From Rhynchopus sp. YZ270_cl-10 (taxonomy: Eukaryota > Euglenozoa > Diplonemea > Diplonemida > Diplonemidae), in the NCBI GenBank assembly GCA_964035575.1, contig OZ037891.1, positions 868,001 through 932,000 on the forward strand: a DNA stretch of 64,000 bases, given 5' to 3'. Made by a program: the position numbers and the translations under genes. Shown in pieces: positions 55,101-63,702 of this stretch. How positions within the stretch are numbered: the stretch's first letter is position 1; every line of letters starts with the position of its first letter. Below the pieces are notes generated by a model. It had not been told where the DNA came from. It made no database searches and saw only the letters and a program-made list of their open reading frames with translations.

Positions 55101-56241
55101 CCGCACCGTTGCACCAGCGTCGCTTCTTCTTCCTTGCCTTGCCTCTGGGGATGTGCCTCCTCGCGATGTTCTTCACCATCCCTGCCCACTTGGCTGCTGC
55201 GGTGCTGATCGAGCCCCACTTCATTGCGTCTGGCGAACTGCGTTCCATCTCCTTGGTGAAGCCTGCCCAGTTCGCTTTCTTCCAGTTCCACAGCTCTTTT
55301 TTGAGCTTCACCTCTGGATGTGTTGGAGGTGTTTGGGCGTTCGCTTGCACTTCAAACTCTATCGGCAGGTGGTCGGAGTTGAGCGTTTCCCGTGTTTGCC
55401 ATATGGGGTCGGCCCAGTCTCTGTCTGCGAAGACCACATCTGGTGACGTTTTTGTACCGCGCTGGATCCGCGTTGCCTCCTTCTTGTTCCAGCATCGCAT
55501 GTTGTTCCCCAACGCCCAGTCGTGTAGGTCAGTTCCCGTTTGGTTGGGAATTTTCGCCTGGCTCCACGCCTGGTGATGTGCGTTGATGTCCCCTGCGATC
55601 ACGCAGCCCTCTCCCGTTGGCAGATCCTGCGTAGCGAAGTCATCTTCTCTCTGGTCTCCCTTCTGTAGTCCCACCCCGCTCGGCCGGTACACATTCGTGA
55701 AGAGCACGCCCTCCACAATCACATCCAGCCTCTCTGTGGTCTCCCACGCTTCGAAGGGTTGTTCTGTCGCACGCAAGTTCTTCTTCACCAGTGTCGCAAT
55801 CCCTCCCCCATGCGTCTCGCTGGTGTCTTTCTTTCGAGCTACCGTTCGCACCCGCAGGAAAGTCCTGTACCCGTCAAAGTTTAGCTTGCCTGTTTGCGCC
55901 GCCATGAGCTCTTGGAGGTGTACTACATCATACTTCTCCTTCTCCAGGACCTGCTTCAGCTCCCCTTTCTTCGGGCCCGTCAGCCCCCCTGCATTCCAAC
56001 TCATGCAGCGAAGGGTTCTTGGTTCTGGTCCTTGCTCTGGTTCTGGCTCTGGTCCTGGCTCTGGCTCGATGCCGTCCTCCAACAGTTGGTTGCTCTTGAT
56101 GGTGGAGGAGGTCTTGTCGAGTGTGGGGTCGGTGTTCGGTCGACCTGAGTGGTGTTGATGAGGCATCCTTGGGTGTGCGTGGGTCTTCCACTTGTACGGA
56201 AGCAAAAAGGGCAGTAGCAGCAGCAGCACACTATCCAGCAT
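52180..56241 (-). CDS. LINE ORF2: endonuclease, reverse transcriptase, RNase H
   Basis: The open frame covers about 1,353 residues from the first ATG (56241), and could be entered slightly upstream. After a short hydrophobic N-terminus and a Glu/Pro tract comes an APE-type endonuclease (LRCMSWNAGGL, HLQELMAAQTG, VIAGDINAHHQAW, NSDHLPIEFEV). The reverse transcriptase has SYRPIALTSTVSKVMEHVL, LTLDLDKAYDKV, GVPQGTVLSPLLFNLV and the catalytic FADD (near residue 755). RNase H has VYTDGS, SYTAELVAIREAL, LTDSQSALRAL and YIPSHVGVSGNEEAD, so its acidic residues are all visible. A CNNC-x9-H-x4-C motif lies near the C-terminus. It copies LINE RNA into DNA at a nicked target. The start lies about 33 nt after the ORF1 stop, so reinitiation is plausible. 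Confidence 0.92.
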   Translation of the reverse strand: MLDSVLLLLLPFLLPYKWKTHAHPRMPHQHHSGRPNTDPTLDKTSSTIKSNQLLEDGIEPEPGPEPEPEQGPEPRTLRCMSWNAGGLTGPKKGELKQVLEKEKYDVVHLQELMAAQTGKLNFDGYRTFLRVRTVARKKDTSETHGGGIATLVKKNLRATEQPFEAWETTERLDVIVEGVLFTNVYRPSGVGLQKGDQREDDFATQDLPTGEGCVIAGDINAHHQAWSQAKIPNQTGTDLHDWALGNNMRCWNKKEATRIQRGTKTSPDVVFADRDWADPIWQTRETLNSDHLPIEFEVQANAQTPPTHPEVKLKKELWNWKKANWAGFTKEMERSSPDAMKWGSISTAAAKWAGMVKNIARRHIPRGKARKKKRRWCNGAVKKAQKQRDRELRRQQKEETLTVADGDALTELRRQTANAIRKAKREVWEDKCTKAVATSGAFRLLRELDGRADKAQSYPIKVKKEGQQEKQQLSTNKEKADALGEHYCSVSDGTGLPDAEQQTTAGSQGAEAPLTLEELDAALNVLEAGKSPGADGIHNEMLMHLGPAAKKGLLHVMNLSWKQGQLPKEWKKAILFPIHKQGKPEEDLESYRPIALTSTVSKVMEHVLANRLLQLMEDPNEATQNLHPKQTGFRRFRSAVDNLAYITQLAKDSAAKKEVPIILTLDLDKAYDKVKRGKILERLHQHQVPERYIRWLTDYMKHRTARTTVEGTRSEEYVMREGVPQGTVLSPLLFNLVMTEVAEILEGTTAHFCIFADDLAIMCTERTLEEATAAIQKVLTLLEEHLPKLGFTISRRKTFVMPVTEKGDRADIRKAKCEVKYADGAVVNRAQTVRYLGVELDDALTMQPQLAAVKTKFLKKLSLIQLMAGRDWGCDAHMLRQVYMTYVLPTITYALAVWGPALNEAGLETLEVLHRRGARVITGCNYYTTAEDLLWEAHLRKIREHVEFDAAALYERARRQLETPAECAMHSSDTKLTWLRSAKATVEQTKMYRHDQPAMSQTHYPVAPWRWKEVLPKVDIRPYVAGFKKGTQTDAEARSLTEQTIAELPPADLHVYTDGSVEGGRGHGGAGIVVYPGDSDKEVATANVGAGRMSISYTAELVAIREALPMVAELHRTDHKHNTVVILTDSQSALRALETGPVRATGLLCDVWSALHRATTKVRVIMQYIPSHVGVSGNEEADHEAKLGTATYQAERASQKGRLQEEPLTLLACKAAIRAVCSSYTPQPVSELYSTITADTPKGVARPKLSTPELTRRGAVQMRLLRTERHPALFDYMGSNDVARCNNCTSKAKATLKHMFKVCSATKALRTDLLPNKSLKFLLLEQPQLCLKYISAAKLTEASLPELVRSNTC

Positions 56242-56274
56242 TAACCACACCAACAGCAACACCAGCCACCACAG

Positions 56275-58380
56275 TCAGTGCCGCATGCTGCGGCGTTTCT
56301 CTTTCTCTTTCCTTGGCGAGGGGGAGGGCGTCGTCGCTAAGATCCGTCGTGTGTTCTTGGGGGTAGCACGGTCACGTTCGTCCCGCTCCGCTCTCTTCCC
56401 CCTGTTCAGCTGCTTGGGTGGCGTCAAGCCCATGCGGAGGCGGCGTTCTTCTGCGTGGAGGACGTCCCTCGCACGCTTCAGCTGGCGTTCCTCCTCCTGG
56501 CGCACCAGTGCTGCCGCTGTCGCGAGATCCATCTCCTCCTCTCGCTCTGTTTCCCGCTTTTTTTTTAAGAATGCCTCGTAAGAGGCTTCGGCCTCTTGCA
56601 GCACTGCCTCCTTCGCCAGCCGTTTCGCTTCTGCGGAGGCGAATGCGTTCCTCCTTTTCTCCTCGGCCAACTCCTCCTGGCGTGTCTTCTTCAGGATTTC
56701 GTTATACTCCTGCCACTGCGCTTCTTCGCGGGCCTTCGCTTCTGCCCGCTCCGCTTCTGCCGTGTCGAATTCGCGGCGGCGGTCCGTCTCTTCCTGCCGC
56801 CTCTGTGCCTGCAGCCGTTCTTCTGCTTCTTCTCTCTGTTCGCGTTGCTGCTGTTGCTGCCGCTGCTGCTGTTGCTGCCGCTGCTGCTGTTGTTGCCGCT
56901 GCTGCTGTTGTTGCCGCTGCTGCTGTTGTTGCTGCTGCTGCTTCCGCTCCTGCGTTTGCGTGGGTTCCTTCTTCGCCTTCGTCTCCTTCTTCGGCGGTGC
57001 CGTCACCTTCACCTCCTCATCGATTTGCATCTCGCCTTCTCCTTCTTCTTCTTCTTCTTCTTCCGGTTCGGTGCGTCGCTGTTGTATCTTGAGGTCGCGC
57101 ATCTCCGTCATCAGCTGGTCCAGTTGGCTCGCCATGCGTTGCAGCGTCTGCTGCATCTCGTCCTTCTCTGCCCGCAGTGCATCTTCTCTCTCCTTCGCCT
57201 CCAGGAGTTCCCGACGCATCTTCTCCACCTCGGCGTCCTGTGGGGGTTCTGCCACGTAGGGCTTGGGCACGTAGTCCTGCTGTGCCGCTTTTCCTTCTTC
57301 TTTTCCTTTTCCTTTTTTATTTGCGGCGTCAAACAGCCACCCTTCTTTGGTACGGTCGTACCGACGGAAGGTCAGCACGTCCTCCCCCACCACTACCGGC
57401 TTCAGCGTCCCCGGCGGTGCGCCCCGGACGAGAAGCACCCTGTGCGTGCCGTGCTTGCCGGTCCTCACCAACTCCGGCTCCCACGCGTGTTGCTCGCTCA
57501 GGATTGCCCGCACTCCGTTCTTTGACAGCGAGAGAGGCAGCCCGTCCACCACCCACATCTCTGCCCAGAGGTTCGTCTTCCCCTGCTCGCCCAACACCTT
57601 GCTGGCCTGCTCCTGTGTGGTGCCTTCCGGAACCGCTACGCCGAGTCCGCCCCGCGACAGCAGCACCACTCGCCCGCTCAGCTCGGTGGCCTGGTTCCGT
57701 GCTGTCTCCAGGTCCACTGTGTTCGGTAGCGGCGTCACCCGGTCGCCACCCCGTCCCGACCCGTTGGTGAAGAACGGCCTGGCGAAGAAGCCGTCATCGC
57801 CGCTTCCTGCCAGCACGTCCTTCACCTGCGCGCCGTCTACTCCAATCTTAAAAGCCGCCGTCTTTGCGGCTGGCTTCCCCTTCTTCGCCTTCAGCTCCAC
57901 GGCGGTCTGCACCTCGCCTCCGTGTGCCTTCACCCATGCACATGCTGCGGCACGGGTCACGCTGTTGCGGCTTTCCACCACAACGTATTTGGTTTGGGGC
58001 AATGCCCCCTGGTGCTGCTTTGCACCCGCCGTCTTGTGTACCGCCTGCACGGTGCTGATTGAGCATAGGAACCGGCGCTCCGTCCTCATCTCCTCCCCCC
58101 GCACCGTCACGAGGGAGATCAGTGGGGCCGCCAACCCCTGTGGTTTGTCGGCCGGGGCTACGAGTACCCCTGCCGTGTGCGCGTGCTGCGGCTTCTGCAG
58201 CGCCTCCGTCACTTCCTTACGGCTGCACCACAGGATGCCTCCGTTTTTCTTAAAGTCAGCCAAGTTGGCTGCGAGTCGGCTGTCTGGAAAGTCCTCAGCC
58301 CGGGGTCTCCACATCGCCCCTGCCGTTTTTTTGATTTTTTTTTTTTTTTTCAACTTCTCTTTTCTCCTTCGATTGAGCAC
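56275..58380 (-). CDS. LINE ORF1: coiled-coil, Gln-rich RNA-binding-type protein
   Basis: 701 residues from the first ATG; a more likely start is Met 23 (58314, MWRPRAEDFPDS), because the first 22 residues are a Lys-rich low-complexity run. The N-terminal half is ordered-looking and unrecognised (for example WAEMWVVDGLPLSLSKNGVR and HRVLLVRGAPPGTLKPVVV, which could be an RRM-like beta-rich domain). The second half is a long coiled coil (VEKMRRELLEAKEREDALRA onward), an acidic stretch, an RQQQQQ repeat run and a charged Arg/Glu-rich helix. No CCHC knuckle is seen. ORF1 proteins of LINEs form trimers and chaperone the element's RNA; the coiled coil fits this. Confidence 0.82.
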   Translation of the reverse strand: MLNRRRKEKLKKKKKIKKTAGAMWRPRAEDFPDSRLAANLADFKKNGGILWCSRKEVTEALQKPQHAHTAGVLVAPADKPQGLAAPLISLVTVRGEEMRTERRFLCSISTVQAVHKTAGAKQHQGALPQTKYVVVESRNSVTRAAACAWVKAHGGEVQTAVELKAKKGKPAAKTAAFKIGVDGAQVKDVLAGSGDDGFFARPFFTNGSGRGGDRVTPLPNTVDLETARNQATELSGRVVLLSRGGLGVAVPEGTTQEQASKVLGEQGKTNLWAEMWVVDGLPLSLSKNGVRAILSEQHAWEPELVRTGKHGTHRVLLVRGAPPGTLKPVVVGEDVLTFRRYDRTKEGWLFDAANKKGKGKEEGKAAQQDYVPKPYVAEPPQDAEVEKMRRELLEAKEREDALRAEKDEMQQTLQRMASQLDQLMTEMRDLKIQQRRTEPEEEEEEEGEGEMQIDEEVKVTAPPKKETKAKKEPTQTQERKQQQQQQQQRQQQQQRQQQQQRQQQQQRQQQQQREQREEAEERLQAQRRQEETDRRREFDTAEAERAEAKAREEAQWQEYNEILKKTRQEELAEEKRRNAFASAEAKRLAKEAVLQEAEASYEAFLKKKRETEREEEMDLATAAALVRQEEERQLKRARDVLHAEERRLRMGLTPPKQLNRGKRAERDERDRATPKNTRRILATTPSPSPRKEKEKRRSMRH

Positions 58381-59009
58381 CCTGAAGGTCCCTCCAACGA
58401 TATGCTCATTCTATTTCACTGTCCCAGATAACGAAAAACGATGTAGCGGTCTCTTTTTGCTTTAGTAAAGAACAGAAAAAGCACGCATACGTACACACAA
58501 CGCTGTCAATCTAGGTGGACATACAGACATATCTGAGGCGACACCAGTCTAAGGTGCCATCATTCGAAGGGAAAAAAGGGGGGGGACTAAAACAGGAAGG
58601 AACAGAAGCGCAGTGAGAAAAGAGAAAAAAAAATCACAACATAGATCAAAAAAAAAGCAAACTTCATCCAGAAAACGACCCCTTTTTTTGTCCACACTAT
58701 CATTCGTTTGTTTTTAATTCGCGTCTGTCTCCCCCCAAGACAGAATTAGCTTGCACTTTTAACGTTCGCCATATTTTTTTTTTTAGTTGGCACAGCGTGC
58801 AGTCAACCGTCATTGCATCCTATAAGGTGCCTCTTCTCTTCGCGTGGTCATATGTGTGTCGTATGTGTCTTGAAAATCAATTATGGATAATTCCTAGAAC
58901 GTCCGTTATTTGCGTGTATATGTTTGTCTCCGGTGGTGGGGTAAGGGTTTCTTCCGGTTTTTGCAAAACTGAGATAAAAAACCCCTTCGTTTTTGCTCTC
59001 TTTTCTTTA

Positions 59010-59055
59010 AGATGACCAAAGCACATAAGAGGCTTTGGTTCATGTTACCAACTTT
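59010..59055 (+). repeat. Hairpin element, ACGAGAGG family, compensated stem
   Basis: CCAAAGC (59016-59022) pairs perfectly with GCTTTGG (59032-59038). Relative to the usual CTAAGC/GCTTAG, one T-A pair has become A-T, changed on both sides. The loop is ACATAAGAG and the tail TTCATGTTACCAACTTTT. Confidence 0.65.
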
Positions 59056-59399
59056 TATTTTATTTTCTTTTGTGCTTTCATCCGGGTGACTGGCATCGTA
59101 CAGTGGGTCAGTCGGAGGTGCCTGCATCAGCAACTACAGATTTTTTTTTAAAAGAGGGGTCGCTTTTGCTGGCTTATGCGTGGCAGACGCCATCTACATA
59201 TCGGTGTGTCAGGCCCCTTTGTGGGCGACATTCGCCGAGTACCGAAGCTGCCCTGTCTTTGATGGTGGTGATTGTTCGGCACTACAAATAGAAAAGTGGG
59301 GTGGGGTTTTTCTCATGCAGGTGTTTGCGGCCTAACGCGGAGGGGTTTTTGTGTGCCAGCACCTACCAACACTCCACTATATCGGCCTCTCCTTTGCGG

Positions 59400-59830
59400 A
59401 GTATTTCTGATTTTTCAGATGTAAACCACGGATGCAGGCCAATGGTTGGGGGTCCACCCGCTCGTCGGAGTTGTCACGCCCCGCAGTGTCATGGCAGGCG
59501 TTAATAGCTCTGCGACGCTCATTCATGTATGTCGTTATCCTGAGCTCATCTCCCTTCGATGCCTCATCCTTCCCGGCTTGTCACTCTGCCATGGTAGGAT
59601 TGTCGTTGTCTTGTGAGAGCAACGAGTCAACGCGAGACTGTGTCACATAAGTGTCCCCTTGTTTCAGCACTCGCACTGCCTCCATCCCGATGTTGAGTGC
59701 AACTGCCCTTGTCCTTCCACCACATTTTTTAATGGTCTTCATGACCGTATCTTCAAGCAAAATGTATCAACATCTCCTGTAGGTAACGCAGCAGGCGCCA
59801 TGACTGGCATGTGCTACCAAACTGTCTGTA
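59400..59830 (-). pseudogene. Degraded coding-like patch, unidentified
   Basis: On the - strand a mostly open stretch reads MAPAALPTGDVDTF, then MKTIKKCGGRTRAVALNIGM, VLKQGDTYVTQSRVDSLL and ELRITTYMNERRRAINACHD. It has about two interruptions over some 140 codons. It has the composition of a real gene. I do not recognise the family; it could be a dead host gene or a mobile-element fragment. Confidence 0.4.
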
Positions 59831-59849
59831 GGGGCTAACCGGTACACCG

Positions 59850-59905
59850 GACAGTGTACCTCGGTACACTGTCACGAGCGGGCTGTTGTATTTTTCAGGT
59901 CAACT
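59850..59905 (+). repeat. Perfect hairpin overlapping a family 3 element
   Basis: GACAGTGTACC (59850-59860) and GGTACACTGTC (59863-59873) form a perfect 11-bp stem with a TC loop. The second arm is also the start of a family 3 element, with TACA (59865-59868) and TGTA (59887-59890). Confidence 0.55.
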
Positions 59906-60139
59906 TTCTGACGGTTCTGTTCCCCGCGCTTCTTCTCCGCAATACGACACACTCGCAATCTGCTGCGACTTAAGCCCCCCTCCCTTATGGGCAGTGGTTC
60001 GTACCCATATTTTCAAACACACACAACTACCCATTCCAGGGGACATCGTCTTGACCCTCTGCCCAACACAACACAAAGACAAAACTGCTCTATTTTCCCG
60101 CTTTGTTTTCGCAACGAGAGCGTCTTTACATCCTACACC

Positions 60140-61979
60140 ATGCCACGTGGTGCACTGCACACAGTGCACGCCTCGGCTGAGGCCTGGGGGGAGCTTTTGA
60201 ACAGAGTCAGAGACCGCTATTCGGTATGCCCCACACCTCTCTCTTTTTTTGAAAAAAACCCTCAGTCCATAACGTTGGTGTAGACACCCAGAGATGCTCT
60301 ACATACCTTTTTCTCTCAGATACATTGTTATTCTCAGATACACATCAACCGTTTCTTTTGGGTTTTGGATTTTCACAGTACAAAACGGGTGTTGAGGTAA
60401 CCCGTTTATTTGTAAATTTATTCAGTATTTCCTTTTTCTCAGGAATCTGATCTTGTGTTGATGGACTGCGACACATTCCGTGATGTTCTGAGAACTGAGC
60501 GGGTGGGGCCTGTTGAGGCAGCACGGTTAGAGGTGCAGTGGCAGGTACAGCAGGACACACACCCGTTGACACGCCAGAGGAACCTTGCGGAGTCGGTGCG
60601 CACTGCCGCGAGGGAGACTGTGCAGCTGCAGCAGCTGGACGCACGCATCCAGGACCTCTCACGACGGAGCGCATCCCCACGACACACGGCAGCACCCCAG
60701 AGCACACCCAACTTGGAACAGCACTTCAACCACCTCCAAGAGGCTCACAAGGAGGAGCTCCTCGCTGAGCAGGGGCGTGTACGTTCTGCCTCAGAGCAGC
60801 ACGACCTGCACGTCAAGGAGGAGCTGTGGCAGCTGCGCTTCCAGCAGGACGTCATGGAGGCGGAGGAGGCCGAGCGTGCCCGACGCGCGGCAAACCCGCA
60901 GCAGCGTGCTATGACCGCTGTGCTCTCCCCAATGCGTGGTGACGGAGGTGGTGCAGGCATCCTCTCCCCACCACGCTCCGACTCACCACGCAAACGCACC
61001 AAGCACCCAGCAGATCTCAGAACCTGCCCGGACTTCGAAGTCCCTAAAGCAGGGCCCCCAACCAAAACGCTCACCCGCAAACCCCGCCTCGGAACCGGCG
61101 GGGCTCTTGCCGCAGCATCCGACCCGAACAGCTGCGCTAGGGTATGCCACCACTCCCCTCTCTCCCCTACCCCCTCCCCCTCTACCTTTCTTTCCTCAGC
61201 TCCGCCACCATGTCAAGCCTGCTGGGGGGATAGGTCTATGCGCCGAGGGGTGGGGTGGGACGACTGAGGAGGGCCCTGCGAAGAGGCCTCAGGTGCGGTA
61301 TCACACAGACCGGCATGCGCGTGGTGGCGACCCTTCTGCAATCTCCCCTGCGTCGCCGTCGGTGTTGCGCACCTCTGTGCGTACAAAGCCGTCTGTGTCG
61401 CATGGTGGCAACCCCAACGACTGCTCTCTCGACACCTCTGCTGCAACAGCGAAACGCACCTTCCCCTCACAGCACGGCCCCACCCTGCGCCAACCTGTTG
61501 ATGAATTTGTCCGCGGAGTACCCGACGCAACAGCATGCTCCGTCGCACGCCGCAACCACAACAGCCGCAGGGAGTGGCAGCCCCCCACCGAAGAAGGACG
61601 CAGCATCAACATCCCACGCAAAGGTGCCAAGCTTGCAGGGCCTGCTGGCAGATGCGACCCCAACCCGATCAAAGACGACAACAACAGCACCGGAAAATGC
61701 TTGGTAAAGCAGACCGCACCCGACAGTGGCGTCATGCACCCCTGGGTAGGCGACCTCAAGCCACAGCCCTTCCAGCTTGCACAGTCCGCTCGCAGGCCAC
61801 CCGAGGGGGTCATGCCCTGGGACAACAGTACACACACTGCGCCAGAAGGGAAGCTGCACCTCAGGGACCCAGCAGAGGGGCGCGCGCAGTCGCCTGCATC
61901 CACACGGCGGTTGCAGGCTGGCAAGCCTGCGGACTGTGGAGTCATGCCTGGAAGCTGTGGGTGGAGGAAAGGTGCATGA
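60140..61979 (+). CDS. Coiled-coil / disordered hypothetical protein
   Basis: Three exons (60140-60223, 60443-61141, 61200-61979), with GTATGC introns of 219 and 58 nt, join in phase 0 to give about 520 residues. Exon 1 begins MPRGALHTVHASAEAWGEL. Exon 2 holds a Gln/Glu/Arg-rich coiled coil (HFNHLQEAHKEELLAEQGRV and on to about residue 180) followed by a Pro/Ser-rich segment. Exon 3 is disordered, rich in Pro, Gly and Arg, with scattered Trp-containing motifs (GAEGW-like, REWQPPTEEGR, HPWVGDLKPQPF, RPPEGVMPWDN) and several Cys. Such W-P motifs recall flagellar or cytoskeletal linear motifs, but no family is recognised. The alternative frame continuing past exon 2 without splicing is short and Pro/Ser-only, so splicing is favoured. 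Confidence 0.75.
60277..60305 (+). repeat. GTGTAGACACC repeat in intron 1, family 4
   Basis: It reads GGTGTAGACACCCAGAGATG followed by CTCTAC, resembling copies at 4952 (antisense) and 15255. Confidence 0.4.
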
Positions 61980-62333
61980 AGGCAAACGAAAGAAGGGTGA
62001 AAAACAAAGGTGCCGTCATGTACGTTAGCCACGTTAAGTGGCGAGGCATTTTGTAGCAACTTCTTTGGGCGGGGTGGCTAGGTAGGTGGGGGCATGTCCT
62101 CGGCGGGGGCGTGACGTTGCGGTTCTAGTTTATTTTGTTATTTAAGAGAAACGCAGTTCTTTTAGAGTATATTGTTGTATCGTTTGCTTGTTTTTATATA
62201 TTTATATCTTTGCAGTGTACCCAAAATAAGATGATCGTGATGTGTGTTTTTTTGTGAAGTTCTGCCTCCCATATCCCATAATAGACACATCTTCAGATTC
62301 AATTTGAATTTAAAAAAAATCTCAATACACAAT
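61980..62333. other. Intergenic spacer
   Basis: Short spacer with a GC-rich first half and AT-rich second half. No feature recognised. Confidence 0.5.
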
Positions 62334-63440
62334 ATGACCTCGCTGCAACAGTCTCTGAAGCAGTTGGACGAGGCATGCCAAAGCAACGCCACACCTGCCG
62401 CTCTTGACGCCTGTGCCGCGCACGCCGAGGCTGCCATCGCAAGCGTTCCACACGACATCCCACGCAGCCTGCGCCGTGACATGAAGGCACACCTCACATC
62501 GCTGTGGGCATCGTTCAGCAAGCTCCCCGACACGGTGCCCTCCGAGCTCAAGGCACGTCTGCGTGAGGTCTCCTCCAGAGCGCTTGTTGCTGTGCTGGGG
62601 AGCAGCCCGACAGCACCCCTGCAGGCCGAGCTGGGCAGGGTGTGGCTCAAGACGAGCCGCGAATGGCTTTGCGCACGCAACCCTCAACGTGCGGTGACAT
62701 GCGTGGATGTGGCCCTTTCGCATGCCGACACTGCCTGCAAGGGTGGTGCTGCGGCTGCGACACTGCGCTCGGACTGCCTGCTTGCGAATGTGGAGGCGAG
62801 GTGGCGTGCAGACATGGACCCTTTGCAGTATGCCCGCAGCCTGGGGGACGCTCTGTGGCAGATTTGCGAGGATGGGGAGAAGATGGCGCACTTTCTTTTC
62901 CATATTGCGTTGGAGGCACATCGGGGGGCACGGCACGAGGAGTGCATTGACATGCTGAGCCTTGCGCAGCACTGCCCTGCACTGTCGCCACCTGCACAGG
63001 CACGCATGCTGCATCTGCAGGCCGAATCGCACCTCTGCTTGCAACACATGCAGTCTGCACTGAAGGCAGTCACAGCTGCACTGGCGACGCACCCCACCTG
63101 CGTGGGGAAGTACCTTCTGTGCAAATGCAAGCTGCGTGTTGGGAGCTTCACCGAGGCCATGGTGCTGCTGGAGGCGCTCTGGAACGAAACTGCGGTGCAC
63201 ACCCTCGAGCCCGAGCCTGTCTACGCACCCTTCCGTCTTGCCATGATGCGCATCAGCCTCGGCAACGCAGACTACGCACGCCTCATGATGCTTCGTCTCG
63301 CAGAATGGCAGCACCCCCTCAAAGCACAGTTCATGCACACCCTCGTGCAGCACGCAGCCTCGCATGGACACCGCTTCTCCTGGAGAAAGATGAATTCTCG
63401 CCAGGGATCCCCACCTGCCCTGATGTGGACCACGTCATGA
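62334..63440 (+). CDS. Helical-repeat (TPR-like) protein, copy 1
   Basis: Single exon, 368 residues. It is an all-helical Ala/Leu-rich chain with TPR-like pairs such as NPQRAVTCVDVALSHADTAC, DPLQYARSLGDALWQICEDG, RHEECIDMLSLAQHCPALSP and HMQSALKAVTAALATHPTCV. The general look recalls the Spo22/ZIP4/TEX11 meiotic TPR family, which is usually much longer (about 900 residues); this is only a hint. The last 25 residues (SHGHRFSWRKMNSRQGSPPA and on) are unlike the rest and may be read-through past a break, so this copy may be truncated. A second copy starts 1,369 bp downstream. ATG context: ACACAATATGACC. Confidence 0.7.
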   Translation: MTSLQQSLKQLDEACQSNATPAALDACAAHAEAAIASVPHDIPRSLRRDMKAHLTSLWASFSKLPDTVPSELKARLREVSSRALVAVLGSSPTAPLQAELGRVWLKTSREWLCARNPQRAVTCVDVALSHADTACKGGAAAATLRSDCLLANVEARWRADMDPLQYARSLGDALWQICEDGEKMAHFLFHIALEAHRGARHEECIDMLSLAQHCPALSPPAQARMLHLQAESHLCLQHMQSALKAVTAALATHPTCVGKYLLCKCKLRVGSFTEAMVLLEALWNETAVHTLEPEPVYAPFRLAMMRISLGNADYARLMMLRLAEWQHPLKAQFMHTLVQHAASHGHRFSWRKMNSRQGSPPALMWTTS

Positions 63441-63702
63441 GGCGTGTGTGTGTGTGTGGGGGGGGAATAGTCTCGGGGTGTTTACACAATGGAGCTTGCC
63501 GAAGGTGTCTCACGATGGCAATGTGTCCTGGTGGGGGGAAATAATGTGGCTAGTCGATTGTCGATTAGTCGTCTCGCGGGGGTGTGTCTCTTTGTTACCG
63601 ATGTCTCTGAGAAAGTGAAAGAAAAGGTGCCTGTTTTTGATTTTGTTCCCCTCCCCGTCCCCGCCCAAAAGCCATGTTTATTGTTGCAGGTTTTTACACA
63701 AC
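63441..63702. other. Spacer between tandem copies
   Basis: A GT-rich start is followed by ordinary sequence. TTTATTGTTGCAGG at about 63677-63690 looks like a splice acceptor shortly before the second copy's ATG. Confidence 0.5.

Larger units (their letters stand above)
51923..58398 (-). mobile_element. LINE with APE, RT and RNase H, apparently whole
   Basis: A 6.5-kb non-LTR retrotransposon on the - strand. It has ORF1 (58380-56275), ORF2 (about 56241-52180), a 3' UTR and an A-rich tail (T-rich at 51923-51995 on the + strand). GATATG occurs on both sides (51917-51922 and 58399-58404) and may be a short target duplication, which sets the ends given here; the 5' end is therefore tentative. Domain order APE-RT-RNase H with a C-terminal Cys/His motif is that of the I/ingi group. 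Both ORFs are open throughout, so this copy could be young and possibly active. Confidence 0.88.
58405..60139. other. Spacer between LINE and the 60140 gene
   Basis: No intact gene is supported. It carries an ACGAGAGG-family hairpin (59010-59053), a degraded coding-like patch on the - strand (about 59400-59830), a perfect 11-bp hairpin (59850-59873) and a family 3 element (59863-59905). Confidence 0.6.

Noticed and set aside
53041-58465. + strand ORFs across the LINE
   Set aside because: They are shadows of ORF1 and ORF2; the - strand frames carry APE, RT and RNase H motifs.
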